Source: Dermanyssus gallinae (lineage: Eukaryota > Arthropoda > Arachnida > Mesostigmata > Dermanyssidae). From it: a stretch of 64,000 nt of DNA. The stretch lies in the NCBI GenBank assembly GCA_003439945.1, contig QVRM01002192.1:1395001-1459000 (forward strand), read 5' to 3'. Below are positions 1 to 10,145 of the stretch, piece by piece (within the stretch, counting starts at the first letter, position 1; each line of letters starts with the position of its first letter). A program made the position numbers and the translations under genes. The notes beneath the pieces were generated by a model that saw only the letters and a list, made by a program, of their open reading frames with translations, was not told where the DNA came from and did no database searches.

Positions 1-520
1 AGACTATGTAATAGTTTATATATACAGGGTTAACCAGGCTAGGTGACCCGTGGTAGAATAAACACAAAATTAAAATAATTTCACAAATATAATTATTGGT
101 CCCAAAACTCCGCAGTTATCGAGTTTCTGGTGTATCAATCAGTTGTTAATATTGCCTCTTTAGCCTAAACCACAATTTGAAGTCTGCCGAAAAAACCCTT
201 GCACGTAACACACATATTATAAAATCACGACTGACCTCTTGTGGTATCTTATTCCACTCTCCTACGAGACCTTGCTGCAGGGCATTGACGGAACTGTATC
301 TGAGAGTGCCACCGATTGGAGACGAATTTCACTTGCGCGTAGGTGACTTTTCTGAGAAAAAGAAACCGGAAGATCTTGGTGGCGTCGGTTCAAATTTTAA
401 AATTGAAAGTAATGGCAGATTTAACACAGCTTAAGTTTTGTTTGTATTAATTGCCATATCGACGTGGAGTTCTGTATAAATATATCCTCTATCCCACCCA
501 AGCAAAATCGCGCGGAAGGG
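1..520. other. no gene recognised
   Basis: AT-rich sequence with short open frames on both strands, none of which resembles a known domain. A motif like the ends of some DNA transposons (ACAGGGT) occurs near position 26, but no matching inverted copy was found. Confidence 0.5.

Positions 521-554
<34 letters not shown>
521..554. repeat. compound (AT)n(GT)n microsatellite
   Basis: Twenty bases of AT dinucleotides run directly into fourteen bases of GT dinucleotides. Short open frames across it are by-products of the repeat. Confidence 0.95.
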
Positions 555-555
<1 letters not shown>

Positions 556-1160
556 CGTCGGTGTTGAAGCCTATCGTATAGCTACGATTGTTTGTTGTTT
601 GTGTGTGCGTATGCATGCATGTACACATAGGTGGGTGAGCGGTACAACAAGGTGGACACTTCCAGTCAACGGAAACTGATGGACACGCGCCGATGTGCCG
701 AACTGATCGTCACCGGCATTAGACATTCGCTCGATGAGCTCTGGATCGCCGAACAGCCTCTTCTCACCCTCTTTTATGTCTATCAATACTTTCCCAGCGT
801 TTTTCGTCGCTTTCTGATTCGATTTGTAATGACAAAGTCGCAAATCGAGAAATTCCGTAAAGGCGAGTAGTTACTCTGAGAAGCAACGACGGCAGCAATA
901 GGCGACGACCATGGAAACCTGCAAAAAATCCCGTGCGAAAATCAATCAGGCACATGAACGAAGACAGCAGCAACAACAGCAACAATTGTGTTGCTAGTAG
1001 TATAAGTAGTCGTTACTTACAGACGGAGTTTCTTAAGGCCGTCACCCAATTTTTGAGGCTGAGAACAACTCACACATAATTTCGTAACTCTATATATATT
1101 TCTAAGTTTGAAGGGCCCTATATGATGTTTATATGACACAAAACACCTCTCATACACACA

Positions 1161-1200
1161 TGTATGTATGTATGTATATATATATATATATATATATATA
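1161..1200. repeat. compound (TGTA)n(TA)n microsatellite
   Basis: A TGTA tetranucleotide run of about four units passes into a pure TA run. The sequence on either side (555-1160 and 1201-1918) shows no recognisable gene apart from the hairpin at 1299-1334. Confidence 0.95.
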
Positions 1201-1298
1201 AGAGCAAAGGTTGCGCCAAACGTATGCGATTTTTAAGTGTCCGCATGATGATGTTGCCATACTGCCATCATACCAAGTTGGCCAATAACGATAGTTAA

Positions 1299-1334
1299 CT
1301 AATAATATTATAGGGACGCCTATAATATTATTGG
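1299..1334. repeat. AT-rich inverted repeat (hairpin)
   Basis: Arms 1299-1314 and 1319-1334 are complementary over 16 bases with one mismatch around a GACG loop. It could be the core of a small foldback element or simply an AT-rich palindrome; no target-site duplication was identified. Confidence 0.75.
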
Positions 1335-1918
1335 TATACGTAACTTATACAATTGTATTTTTAAGGTATGTGTAGCGGACAGAGCATAAGAATTTGTATA
1401 TATATACATTGCACTGGAATTTATTTTTGCGAAGTATTCTCTTTCATGGAAGAGCGCATATACCTGCCATGAATGATAGTTGGTGACCATCTTACAACGG
1501 ACATGTATATATACTTAATGGCCGAATAATATACACTTTGGCACATTGTAAAACGGATTTGTCTTCTTATATGACCTTTCCTAACCAAATAAAGATTTGT
1601 CTACTCTGGTATAATTTCACAATAGTGAGACGCGCATTTCAGGAGAGTTAACGGCGTACTCGCGGAAAGTTGCACGATACATTTTTTGAAACCACATAGT
1701 ACTGGGAGGAAGTCAATAGGCTTGACAAAAGGTAATTGGAATTTTTAAATGGGTTTTCTTTAATGCCTGCCACGCCTCTGGGGAGTCTGCTATAGTTACA
1801 AAACAGATGTCTTTTAAGCGCTAAAACTGTAGAATCTTCGTAAAGTGACTTAATTTGTAGGTTTTGCTATCTGAATTCTGTCGAAATAGATAGCAAATAT
1901 TTCCAGTTACGGGCGGCA

Positions 1919-2098
1919 ATTTTGGAATTTAAGTCGGCAATCATGAGTTCAAAAAGTCTTACTGCTGCAAATACTGTTCCAAGTATTTAAAGCGCATTTG
2001 GCGAGGACAGCATTTTAAAGACTTCGTGTAACAATTGGTTCGCCAAGTTCCGTTCAGGCGACTTAAGCCTTCTAGGTGAACCCCGTTCTGGTAGGTCT
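1919..2098 (+). pseudogene. mariner-type transposase, N-terminal DNA-binding fragment (broken)
   Basis: The frame through 1994-2098 reads AFGEDSILKTSCNNWFAKFR and then SGD and EPRSGR. This is the second helix-turn-helix and linker of mariner/Tc1 transposases, which bind the terminal inverted repeats. The first helix-turn-helix is still visible upstream in the same frame (from about 1922, LEFKSAIMSS), but a TAA at 1988-1990 interrupts it. After about 2100 the resemblance stops and none of the catalytic DDD block is found downstream. It is an old transposon scrap with no protein product expected. Confidence 0.8.
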
Positions 2099-2594
2099 AT
2101 TATGCTCAAGCAAGCCAGCTTGCGCGGAACTCGTTCGGCGTCCGTGCCACAATAAGCCTATTGCGAGCGTCGGGACATACAGGGTGACCCAGAAATATTT
2201 GAAGAACTTGTATGGAATTGTAGAACTCGTTAAAGCAATTTTTTTTCCAGTGAAACGTGGTGTCCGAGAAGTCTTGTTTTGGAATGAGAGTGAAATTACT
2301 ACAATTTGTGACACTGGTCTTTTTGCCCGACATAGGAGCTCAAAATATGCGATTGCGGGGCAACCAGTCCTCCCCACATTTCATGACGATGATTTTTGTA
2401 CCAAAAATATGGCAATGCGAATGATTCTACCGCGACAGCGACACGCCACTACCGCCGACGTGCCGCGCGACAGCCGCAACGTCGCCTCACGGTCATTTAT
2501 TTAAGCACTTAATCTCGACATGCCCGCGTTGTCTCTCACACCTCTACAAGAAGTGCTTTTAGGTTCTTTGCAGTTCTGGGGGGGGGGGGCGCGA
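2099..2594. other. no gene recognised; poly-G run near 2580
   Basis: The stretch holds overlapping short frames on both strands that resemble nothing known. A motif starting ACAGGGTGACCCAGAAATA lies near 2179 and looks like the terminal repeat of some mariner elements, but the partner end is not seen. A run of about eleven G lies near 2578-2588. Confidence 0.45.
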
Positions 2595-2940
2595 TAAGGC
2601 TATTATTTTCCTTCCAAGTTCGTTTTTGGATCTTGACTCGTCTGTGAATCTGAATTGCTTGGGGGGCTGATTGGATCCTGATGCAATAATGGTCGCTGAG
2701 GTTTTCCTCGTCTACCAAAACCTTCCAGCTTATAGCTTTTAGTATCAGTATGTCGTTGCATAAAGCGATGCCCAGGTACGACTCGCTACCCTGGCGGTGG
2801 ACCGTGGCTTCTTTTTTGTCGTTTAATACTTGGAGATCGAGTGATGCCGTTTATTCTGGCAGGGTCCTGCCCGTTCTATCGGCTCGAGGTGATCCCCAGA
2901 CCTGTGACGCTGAATTAAAATCTCCTGTTATTAGTGTTTC
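2595..2940 (-). pseudogene. R1-like non-LTR retrotransposon, C-terminal half of the apurinic-type endonuclease (element A)
   Basis: Read on the minus strand from 2940 the frame gives TLITGDFNSASQVWGSPRAD, then a stop, then LDLQVLND, and ends in ENLSDHYCIRI. GDFN and SDH are the conserved metal- and phosphate-handling motifs of the exonuclease-endonuclease-phosphatase (EEP) domain that nicks target DNA for non-LTR retrotransposition. The order and spacing, including a WG-SPRAD-GRTL stretch after GDFN, fit the R1/Jockey/I group. It is inactive: there is an in-frame TAA after GRTLPE and no reverse transcriptase follows. The N-terminal half of the same domain lies at 3380-3590, separated by about 440 bp of other sequence. 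Confidence 0.8.
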
Positions 2941-3071
2941 GTTCTATTGAAGACCTGGCACTTAATAACACATCATTTACAGCGCACATTCTAGATTTAT
3001 ATCGAGCCTATAAGAAAGAACAGAAATTAATTAAAACTTTGTAGCGAGGACTATATTGATGGCCCGGCTTT

Positions 3072-3296
3072 TTGTTCACAGAGATGGAAAAGAGCCGTGC
3101 AAAAGAATCGTCGCTAATCTGCCGAACAACTTGGCACGGGTATCACCATCACATATGCATGAAGCCCAGCTGTTGTAATATTGAAGACTGTGTTTGTAGC
3201 TTCTGTGGAGAGTGTGATATTGGACGTTATCATATACTTGTATGTGCAGAAATTTGCGGAATGTCCTTATCATCCAAAGTTAGATACATATTGTAA
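3072..3296 (+). pseudogene. possible Cys/His-rich retroelement C-terminal fragment
   Basis: A 74-codon plus-strand frame contains CSFCGECDIGRYHILVC, a C-x2-C ... H-x3-C arrangement like the zinc-binding segment after the reverse transcriptase in many non-LTR elements. It lies between the two halves of the element A endonuclease, in the opposite orientation. It could be an inserted 3' fragment of another element or chance; the remainder of the frame has no recognised feature. Confidence 0.3.
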
Positions 3297-3379
3297 GACC
3301 GAGGTGTCACATCATGACACCTTGTGAAACATGAATCAACTGTCTACCAATTTTATGGTGAAATAAATATTGAATACAT

Positions 3380-3590
3380 GGAATTAGTATTCCGTTTCCG
3401 GGCTTTGTGTCGCGTATAGATTCCGCAAGATCATCTAGGAATTGCTCGAAATCCTCGTGCAAACAGTGCGACTTATGTAGGCAGAGTAGATTCTGCCGAC
3501 CTGTTGTATATCAACCCAGCATAACCCATTTCCGTGTCCCTTCTTAAGCACATGTACATTTTGTTTAGTTACCAGCGCTGTGTCCAGCGC
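3380..3590 (-). pseudogene. R1-like endonuclease, N-terminal/central fragment (element A)
   Basis: On the minus strand the frames read TALVTKQNVHVLKKGHGNG, LCWVDIQQVGRIYSAYIS and then DDLAESIRDTKPGNGIL. They line up with element B at 4586-4888, which has ESGFCWIEIKDVGRIFSCDI followed by LHEDFEQLL. This is the middle of the EEP endonuclease, leading to the GDFN motif found at 2940. At least one frameshift separates the matching pieces. It belongs with the 2595-2940 fragment. Confidence 0.7.
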
Positions 3591-3689
3591 GACCAGCCGT
3601 TTTAAAGCTATACCAGTTTTTAAATCTTCAGCCGGTGGACACGGCAGGCTTTAGCTGCCGGATTGTGTGCTGGTGAAATTACATCCAAC

Positions 3690-4210
3690 AGGGTGACCAT
3701 GACCAGATGTCTTATACAGACGATCTGTGTAGGACCGATCTGTGTTTACGGATGCCGAATTGTGATGGTGATAAGAGTCCGCACTCCTCCGCAAACAGCC
3801 AGAGTCTTTCTTCGATTATGGCTTTATATTCTTTGGCTAAGGGTCTTAGTAAACAGATTGGCCGGTATCCACTATTCGCGTTGGGGATAAGAACTACTTC
3901 TGTTTGTTTTCATGCTAGTGAAAATTCTCCTGTTCTAATCGCGGAGGTAAGGGTTTTAGCACTTGATTTTGCTGTTAGCAATGGAGCGCTTGAGGATTGC
4001 TCTGCCTCTTCTATATCTAGTCAGTACCTACATACGGTCCTCGTTGTCTCAGTAGGTCTGCTTCAGTGTTTTTCTGGCTTTGTTGCATTCTTTGCGCTTA
4101 TCGGCAATGTTCTGTATGCACCAGGGCTTCGGCGGTTTTCCTGACCGTCTTAGATGCACCTTCACCGTTTTGCGCACGCCTCCTCGAGGTCTGAAGCTGC
4201 CTCGGGATCT
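3690..4210 (-). pseudogene. R1-like reverse transcriptase, N-terminal portion (element B)
   Basis: The minus strand from about 3900 to 3715 reads EVVLIPNANSGYRPICLLRP, then IIEERLWLFAEECGLLSPSQ and FGIRKHRSV. This is the block at the start of the reverse transcriptase domain in I/R1/Jockey-type elements (VLIPK...YRPI.LL...QFGFRKGRST). The region upstream, 3900-4210, is the linker between endonuclease and reverse transcriptase and has several stops. The catalytic palm with Y/FxDD is missing: the element ends where element A begins (about 3690). Confidence 0.8.
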
Positions 4211-4310
4211 TAGAAAAATCGAATTGAGCCATTTTGTTTGCTAGTTCCTCCTTACAAATTTCTTTATCCGAATTGTACCGCTTTCTCTGTTGATGAGGCG
4301 CTGGAGTAGC

Positions 4311-4970
4311 TCAAAGATTTAGTCGAATCTCCACAAAGAAATTATCGCAAAGATTTTCCTCCTCTATGAGGGCCGTCCAGCTTGGCACGTTCCGCGTTAT
4401 CTGATAGTTACTGAATGTTATGTCTACGTATGATTTGTATTTGTGGTAACGAAGGGTCGCCTCTTTACCGTCGTAAAGAGTATATAAGTCAGTTGCCATT
4501 GCCTATTTTAAAAGAGTTTTCCCCCGCTTGTCTGCTCGCCGGAAGCCCCATATTTCTGCTGCCGAGTTACAATTTCCAAAGATTTTCAACTGTTCCCGGT
4601 CACGTTTAGTATTGACGTCGTGAGATTGTACAGAAGTTGTTCGAAATCCTCATGTAAGCAGTTGAGGCTTATATCGCAGGAGAATATTCTCCCTACGTCT
4701 TTTATTTCGATCCAGCAAAATCCTGATTCGCTACCTGTGTTTTGTATATTTACGGTATGATTGACTATGAGTGCAGTGTCGTATGTGGAGCCAGTCATCC
4801 AATTATTTGCTCTTTCTGCTAGCCCTTTGTTTGGTTTGCTAAGAGCGACTACGTCTGTTCCTCTTCGTCGCGTTATTTCCCAGACCATGTCATGGTCCGC
4901 CCGGCTTCTGTTACAGTTGGCTTGGATTATGCTTATTTTGTTCTGTATTATAAATTTATAGAGTTTTCAG
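4311..4970 (-). pseudogene. R1-like apurinic-type endonuclease, nearly complete but decayed (element B)
   Basis: The domain starts on the minus strand at about 4970 with ISIIQANCNRSRADHDM, the N-terminal signature of R1/Jockey-type EEP endonucleases. It continues through GTDVVALSKPNK, SGFCWIEIKDVGRIFSCDIS and LHEDFEQLLYNL. A second frame from about 4570 gives GNCNSAAEIWGFRRADKRGK, and the frame 4311-4499 gives EATLRYHKYKSYVDITFSN and ENLCDNFFVEI. Known active domains carry E in the SEP position, GDFN and SDH. Here they read SKP, GNCN and CDN, so three conserved motifs are altered on top of frameshifts and stops. The fragment is followed by reverse transcriptase remains and preceded by an ORF1 remnant, the normal order. 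Confidence 0.85.
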
Positions 4971-4976
4971 TCTGGG

Positions 4977-5180
4977 TCAGTTTCTTTGTCGTACCTTTAG
5001 GTCCTTGTGTCTTCTAGTCAAAGGGTTCTTTTGGAATGCTTGCATCGAAAAGCTCTTGCACCACGATCTCTCGGGACTCAAGATTGTCTGTCGTACACTT
5101 TGGCTTGTATTTGCTGGTCTTCCTTTTTTCCTTCCGCTCCTTTTAGTTTTGTCCGTAGGAGGTTGATATATAGGGGGCAT
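4977..5180 (-). pseudogene. C-terminal remnant of ORF1 of the R1-like element B (inferred)
   Basis: A 67-codon basic frame (many K and R, for example KTKRSGRKKGRP) ends just upstream of the endonuclease start on the same strand, where the ORF1/gag-like protein of an R1-type element would end. No zinc knuckle is visible, so the assignment rests on position and composition. Towards higher coordinates it stops at about 5200, where the mariner copy starts. Confidence 0.45.
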
Positions 5181-5280
5181 GCGGGGGCATTCATATATAC
5201 GAGGGAGGTCAAAAAGTTTACTAATACATATTTATAAAAAAAATAATACTTAGTGACTCTTTCAAAGGGTTTTTGTTCCT

Positions 5281-6237
5281 TTAAAAATAACTCCTACCCA
5301 CTGCAATGCACGTATGCCATCTTCCTTTCTTAATCTTCGATTTTTTAAATACAAACATTTTTTTTCTGCGGAATCGAGTTGAGTTGCTTCTGCGAATTTT
5401 GTGTATCCCCTCTATAGTCTCGAAACTGTTCTTCACTTCTAGTTTATCTGTGGAACAGAAAAAATACGCATGCAACCAGGTCTGGCAAATAGGGGTTGTG
5501 ACAATATCAAACACGAAGTTTTCATTAACTAATCAAAAAAATTTAGCTATGTGTGCGCCGGTGTGTTGTCATTATGGAGGATCTTTAGATGGAGGATCCT
5601 TAGTTGTTTTGGGCAGTGTTTAGGCCCCTTGCGTCGAACGTTCTCGCTTCTTCTTAAAATTTCGCGGTAGTATTTCTTATTGACCATGCAACCAGGTAGT
5701 AAACAGTCAAAATAACACTGGTGTTGTTTCTGCTCTGTCTGAATTTCTGCTATGAACTTTCTCCTTGGAAGCACCAATGTCCAAGACCAAAGGTCTTGAT
5801 GTCGTAATCATATACCCATGACTCGTCTACTGTAATCACTCCCTGAAGCAGTCTAGGGTCTTCTGCTGCCTCCTGAAGGTTTAAATCAGGCATTTCCCGA
5901 CGGGCACTCATTTGCTGAAAGCTCTACATTTTTCGAACGAATTTTGGTTAATAAGATATCTTCAATTCCTCACCTATTTGGGTGATAGTAATTCGATGAC
6001 TGTTGAGTAAGGTGCCACGAATTATCTTAACGTTTTTTATGTTATTGATGGGAAAGCTTTCTGGAAAGGCGGTCATCTCCGGTCTCTTTACGTCCGTCGC
6101 GAAACCGACGGTACCACTTATACACAGTGTTTCGGGCCACTACTCAATTACCTAAGCAATTCGTAACATTTCCCGCACTTAAGAGCATATGATTTGGTTT
6201 ACACACAGAACTTGATGCAGATTCGTTGCTCCTTCAT
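5281..6237 (-). pseudogene. mariner transposase pseudogene, full span, several frameshifts
   Basis: Read on the minus strand from an ATG at 6237 (MKEQRICIKFCV), the remains of a whole mariner transposase appear in changing frames. They are the paired helix-turn-helix region; ITVDESWVYDYD near 5820 with the first catalytic Asp; the frame 5547-5777 ending LHNDNTPAHT, which carries the second catalytic Asp; and the frame 5281-5514, including TTPICQTWLHAYFF and a C-terminal RWHTCIAVGRSYF. Mariner transposases cut and paste DNA through a DDD triad. The third Asp, in the motif normally reading CDFF, is Tyr here (codon at 5464-5466), and stops and shifts break the frame, so it is dead. Below 5281, GAGGGAGGTCAAAAAGTTTA near 5201 resembles a mariner terminal repeat; the other end was not found. 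Confidence 0.9.
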
Positions 6238-6521
6238 TTTTGGCTTTTTAAAAATCACCAAACTTCGTTGTTTTCACTTCTTTAAACCACACTCAAACAA
6301 TAAACGGAACCGACCTGTGTGTAGCTTTTCTAACCGACTCTACGGTTGAAGTATGGCTATTGAGGTTAAAGTCAATGTCCGTAAGTCGTTGCTTTGGAAC
6401 AGGATGCGCAGAAGCTCTTGTCCAAAAGCAGATTTCAAAACCTTATGATGCTTCAAGTCAGTACTAGATTTTGCAACTAGGGCGAGACATGCAAACAACT
6501 CATTCCAAGCCTTCTAGAGCA

Positions 6522-6570
6522 ATTCTGCTGCTATACTAACAACTAATAGTTGTTAGTATAGCAGCAGAAT
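6522..6570. repeat. perfect 24-bp-arm palindrome
   Basis: Arms 6522-6545 and 6547-6570 are exactly complementary, with a single A between them. Such a structure could extrude as a cruciform or fold tightly in RNA. It directly abuts a second hairpin at 6571-6647. Confidence 0.95.
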
Positions 6571-6647
6571 CCGACTTCTTCCATCCAATTTTTTTACGTT
6601 AGTCCATCCAGTGGACAAACGTAAAAACAATAGGAAGAAGTCGTCGG
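6571..6647. repeat. long imperfect hairpin (foldback or precursor-like)
   Basis: The 5' arm starts CCGACTTCTTCC and contains TTTTTACGTTAGTCCA; the 3' arm contains TGGACAAACGTAAAAA and ends GGAAGAAGTCGTCGG. Pairing runs for most of about 36 positions around a TCCAG loop, with a few bulges. Size and shape would suit a microRNA-type precursor or the tip of a foldback transposon; nothing in the sequence distinguishes the two. Confidence 0.7.
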
Positions 6648-7170
6648 AGGGGAGTCGGTCGCTATTGTAGTGATTCGTTAGCGCATAGGAATGATGCAGG
6701 TCACTGACCCAGGGTGTGTCTATAGCAAGAAAAACGACCGAGAATCGGCGGCGGCGGATGAACAAGCCGTGCAACGTGGCTAGTTTCAGGCAGGTCAATG
6801 CGCGCCATATGGTAACTTAGACTACAAGACAAATGAACGCATATGAAAGAAGGCAATCTCTAAGAATTACGGTACGTTACGTAGGCGTTTGCCAGAGGCC
6901 AACTGGCTATTAATAAGCAAATTAAACAACAATTAACTATCTGTGCCAAGAGGTTAAATTCAGCAGTCTGTGGCAATAATCCGAGCAAGCACATCGACGT
7001 CAGTACATGTAGCAGCACTTACAACTTCCACCACGTAAGGCCTTTCGACCAACAACAGAGAAGCGATAGAATTATTATCGAGCGGTTCGTTTCTGGATGC
7101 TTTCGTATCATCAAACTTGCATACGAATCTACCCAGATGTAAAATAGGACTGGCTGGTACTGCCTTCCGA
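6648..7170. other. no gene recognised
   Basis: Mixed-composition sequence without a recognisable domain, RNA gene or clear repeat. Confidence 0.5.
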
Positions 7171-7237
7171 ATGAAAAGCTCTACTGAAGGAATACCACAA
7201 CCGCATGAAAAGCTCTACTGAAGGAATACCACAACCG
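7171..7237. repeat. two-copy 34-bp tandem duplication
   Basis: The segment 7171-7203, beginning ATGAAAAGCTCTACTGAAGG, is repeated exactly at 7205-7237. It lies just beyond the tail of the SINE at 7262-7457, so it may have arisen in that element's 3' flank. Confidence 0.95.
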
Positions 7238-7261
7238 TGATATTGTACCGCTACGAGCTCG

Positions 7262-7457
7262 CCTACAAATATAATAAACTTCTCAGGCTGACCCTCAGCC
7301 AGGATCCGACGTCCACGGGACTGCTCTTTGCATTGCTTCATAGACGGACTCCCATAAAAACAAATGTGCAGCGGTGGAGCTCGAACCCGCGCACCCATGT
7401 GTCTCCTTCGGTCGCGAGGCGCAGGCGAATGCACCGCGCCACCGGGCTCGACGAAAC
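7262..7457 (-). mobile_element. tRNA-derived SINE, copy 1 (minus strand)
   Basis: Read on the minus strand, the element starts GTTTCGTCGAGCCCGGTGG (A-box region), has a B-box-like GGGTTCGAGCTCC, and continues with GAAGCAATGC, GTGGACGTCGGATCC, then GGCTGAGGGTCAGCC. The same order of motifs occurs on the plus strand at 62818-63010. A- and B-boxes form the internal RNA polymerase III promoter of tRNA-derived SINEs, which move using the machinery of a LINE. The B-box differs from consensus at one position. The partner LINE is not identifiable here. Confidence 0.85.
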
Positions 7458-8261
7458 CGCTATTATAGGATCAATTTTCTGTCCCATAACCGTAAGCGCA
7501 CTTGCCGTCTTGGCCCGTCCACCTCAGACGTTCTCGTGTATTGTCGCATATTCTTTTATGTTCATTACAATCGTGTTAAATTTGAGACAGTCGAAGCATC
7601 TCAGGTGCCTCTGTCTATTCTCGCAATGATAATCGCTCAGTGTTAGTCACCGACTAAATATTTCTCACAACAAGTAACCTTTTATCTTGGCAGCTAAATA
7701 GCGCGCCGGTATATTCTGTTGCTAATCCCGTGTAGGGGTTACTAACTACTTATATGTATATATAACTAAGACCCTTACTATATGTATAGTTTGATATTCC
7801 TGTGCTTTGGGAATGCATTCGAATTCTTTTTTTAGCCAAGGAATTTATTCATATTTTGAAATATTTTGGTGCCTCGCTGCAGGCCGTCAGTTTCTTGGCA
7901 AAAATTTCGATGCCCATTGTATTAGAGACGTATTTGCAAGTATTCCGGGTCTTATAATGCTGGTGAGTGCGACTACGGTCGACATTATAGATTAAGATCT
8001 AAGCTGTATACCTGTAGAAATCCTGTCTGTTTAAATGCAATTTATAATTTAGTCGAAAACCCATTTTTCGATTGGAATAGAGTACATCTATAATAGCATA
8101 TTATATACATGTGGGTTGTTTCATTGAATTTATGATATCATACTGTAAACATTAAAGCATACATGTCCAGTGCATTGTAAATTATATCTTAACACATACA
8201 TTTTAATTACACTGCAGTTTCTGCAGTCAAATATAGTGGAGGACCAAGTTCATAAATCCAT
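7458..8261. other. no gene recognised
   Basis: AT-rich sequence. A 62-codon frame at 7807-7995 resembles nothing known to me and is treated as chance. Confidence 0.5.
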
Positions 8262-8358
8262 CTTAATCATCATCATTTATTTATTGCACCATATGTATGG
8301 TATGTATATATATAGAACATTGTAATAAAACACATGTTTATAGATAAGTAATAAAATA

Positions 8359-10089
8359 TCATTGAGCTAATTGCGTAAGAGAAATAGCTCTCTGACAGGT
8401 ATCGAGATGGTAGATAGGGCACGGCTGGTTACATAAACGGCACAGACAGCCGACATCAGGATCGTGGAAGGCTCTTCGATGGCAGAGTTTATGGTGAAAC
8501 CCGTGAAGTGAATAGCGGGTCACGAGATGTCGGTTGGGTTTTAGTGGTCTCTGCAAGTTCTGTGTGACCATTGCTGGCGAATCAAAGAAGCTTCCGGGAA
8601 CTGCTCGAACTTTCTTCATGAAGTTTTCTCTAAACTGAATAAGAGCAACGGTTTCTGAGAGGCCGAATCTAGTTACTAGATCTTCTACAAGTGGTTGAGT
8701 AGAAGTCATAAAGTAAACTAGACGGTTTTTCGCATTTCGTGGCAATCCAATGGCTAGCTTGAAAAACGTAGGCTTAATTTTATCTAGTTTTTCTAGCTGT
8801 GATAGGCTGAGGTGTTCCCATATGACCTGGATGCCGTAGGCCGCCACCGAAGCAACTTTCAGGTCAAAAAGTGCTTTTAGTGTGGTCAGGGATAATTGTT
8901 GGGGCTTTTCGATTGTAGACATCGCGACTAGACTTTTTCTGGTTCGTTCGGCGATGTGTTGTCCAAAGGTTGTGCCCTTCATCGAAAAGTTAACCCCAAG
9001 GTAACAGAAGGTGTTAACGAATGCGACTGCACCAGTACTGAGTTTCAAGCGATCGGACCGAGCAAGCGGCCCCCCAGGTCTAAATTTGAGAGCTTTTGTT
9101 TTCTCGGCGTTAATCTTAAGGCCGTTGTTCTCGCAGTACCCCTCCAGGGTGCGTATGCTTCGCTGCAACTCCAGCTTGTCACGACTATACATGACGATAT
9201 CGTCAGCATATAGTATGATGCCGACCGTATCATGTTCTTCGTGAATTATTGGCGGCAGATCGCTGCGAAGGGTAGAAAAAAGCAGAGGGCTAAGAATATC
9301 ACCTTGAGCATAACCTGTGGTCTGGATAACGGGCTCATGCTCACAGATCGAATCGTCAAGGATTATCGGGTTTGCTTGAAGAATGCTGGCGATTAGGCTT
9401 AGTGTCTTGAGGTTAACACCTGCATTGGCGAGCTTCTGGAGTACAACATTTCGCGGAGCAGTGTCAAAAGCGGCCTTTAGATCGACAAATAAGGCATATA
9501 GAAACCTTCCCCATGACTTATGAAGTTCCAGGCTTCTTTTCACTTCGGATAATAGCTTTGTGCATGCTGTTATGACCGACTTTTCTTGACGGAATCCATG
9601 CTGTTCTTGTGGTATTATGTTACGGTGATGAAAGAATATAGAAAGGCGTTTTGTGAGCACCGATGCCAAAATCTAATAAATACAACTCTTCTTGGCATTG
9701 CCCCTCCAGGATCGGACATCAGTAGGATCACCCTTTCCTTTTGGGATGACCTTAAGGATGCACTCCCGCCATGCTTCCGGGACATAGCCCTCATCTTAAC
9801 ATCTATTGAATATTGCAAGGAGAATAGGCCAAATATAAAGGGTGTCTTTGAGGTGTTCGTTTCGGACAAGGTCGGGACCAAAAGCTTTATTTCTTTTAGC
9901 TTGGCCAATAGCTTCTAGAACCTCGCTGTAGCTGACGGGTGCTTCTAGAGAACGTACTAGAGCCTTCTCAAATTCCTCGTCAGGTTCTGCTGCAACTGGG
10001 ATTTCCCGGGACACTGTATTGGTAGAGGCAAACATGCCCTCGAAATGTTCACGAAGCACATCTCCAGGAATTGTGCAACTGCGGCACAC
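8359..10089 (-). pseudogene. reverse transcriptase with C-terminal zinc finger (element 1 ORF2, 3' part)
   Basis: This enzyme copies the element RNA into DNA at the nicked target. The frame 9796-10089 has KRNKAFGPDLVRNEHLK, the entry block of the domain. A stretch 9680-9790 reads AWRECILKVIPKGKGDP and then meets a TAG. The main open frame then runs 8359-9669 with EQHGFRQEKS, FVDLKAAFDTAPRN (first catalytic Asp), QTTGYAQGDILSPLLF, ILYADDIVMYS (intact YADD) and GLKINAEKTKALKF. Near the C-terminus, CRLCNQPCPIYHLDTC is a C-x2-C-x7-H-x3-C finger. The open frame begins at a TTG two codons after the stop, so it has no true start. A frameshift near 9796 and the stop make the copy defective, although the catalytic core looks well kept. 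Confidence 0.93.
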
Positions 10090-10145
10090 TCGCGCTGTCT
10101 CAGCGGCGAGGTAGGGTCCTGTGCTTCCATCACTAACCGTTGTTC

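Noticed and set aside
8956..9244. Plus-strand ORFs opposite the reverse transcriptase
   Set aside because: They are antisense shadows of the minus-strand polymerase frame, which has the YADD and other motifs.
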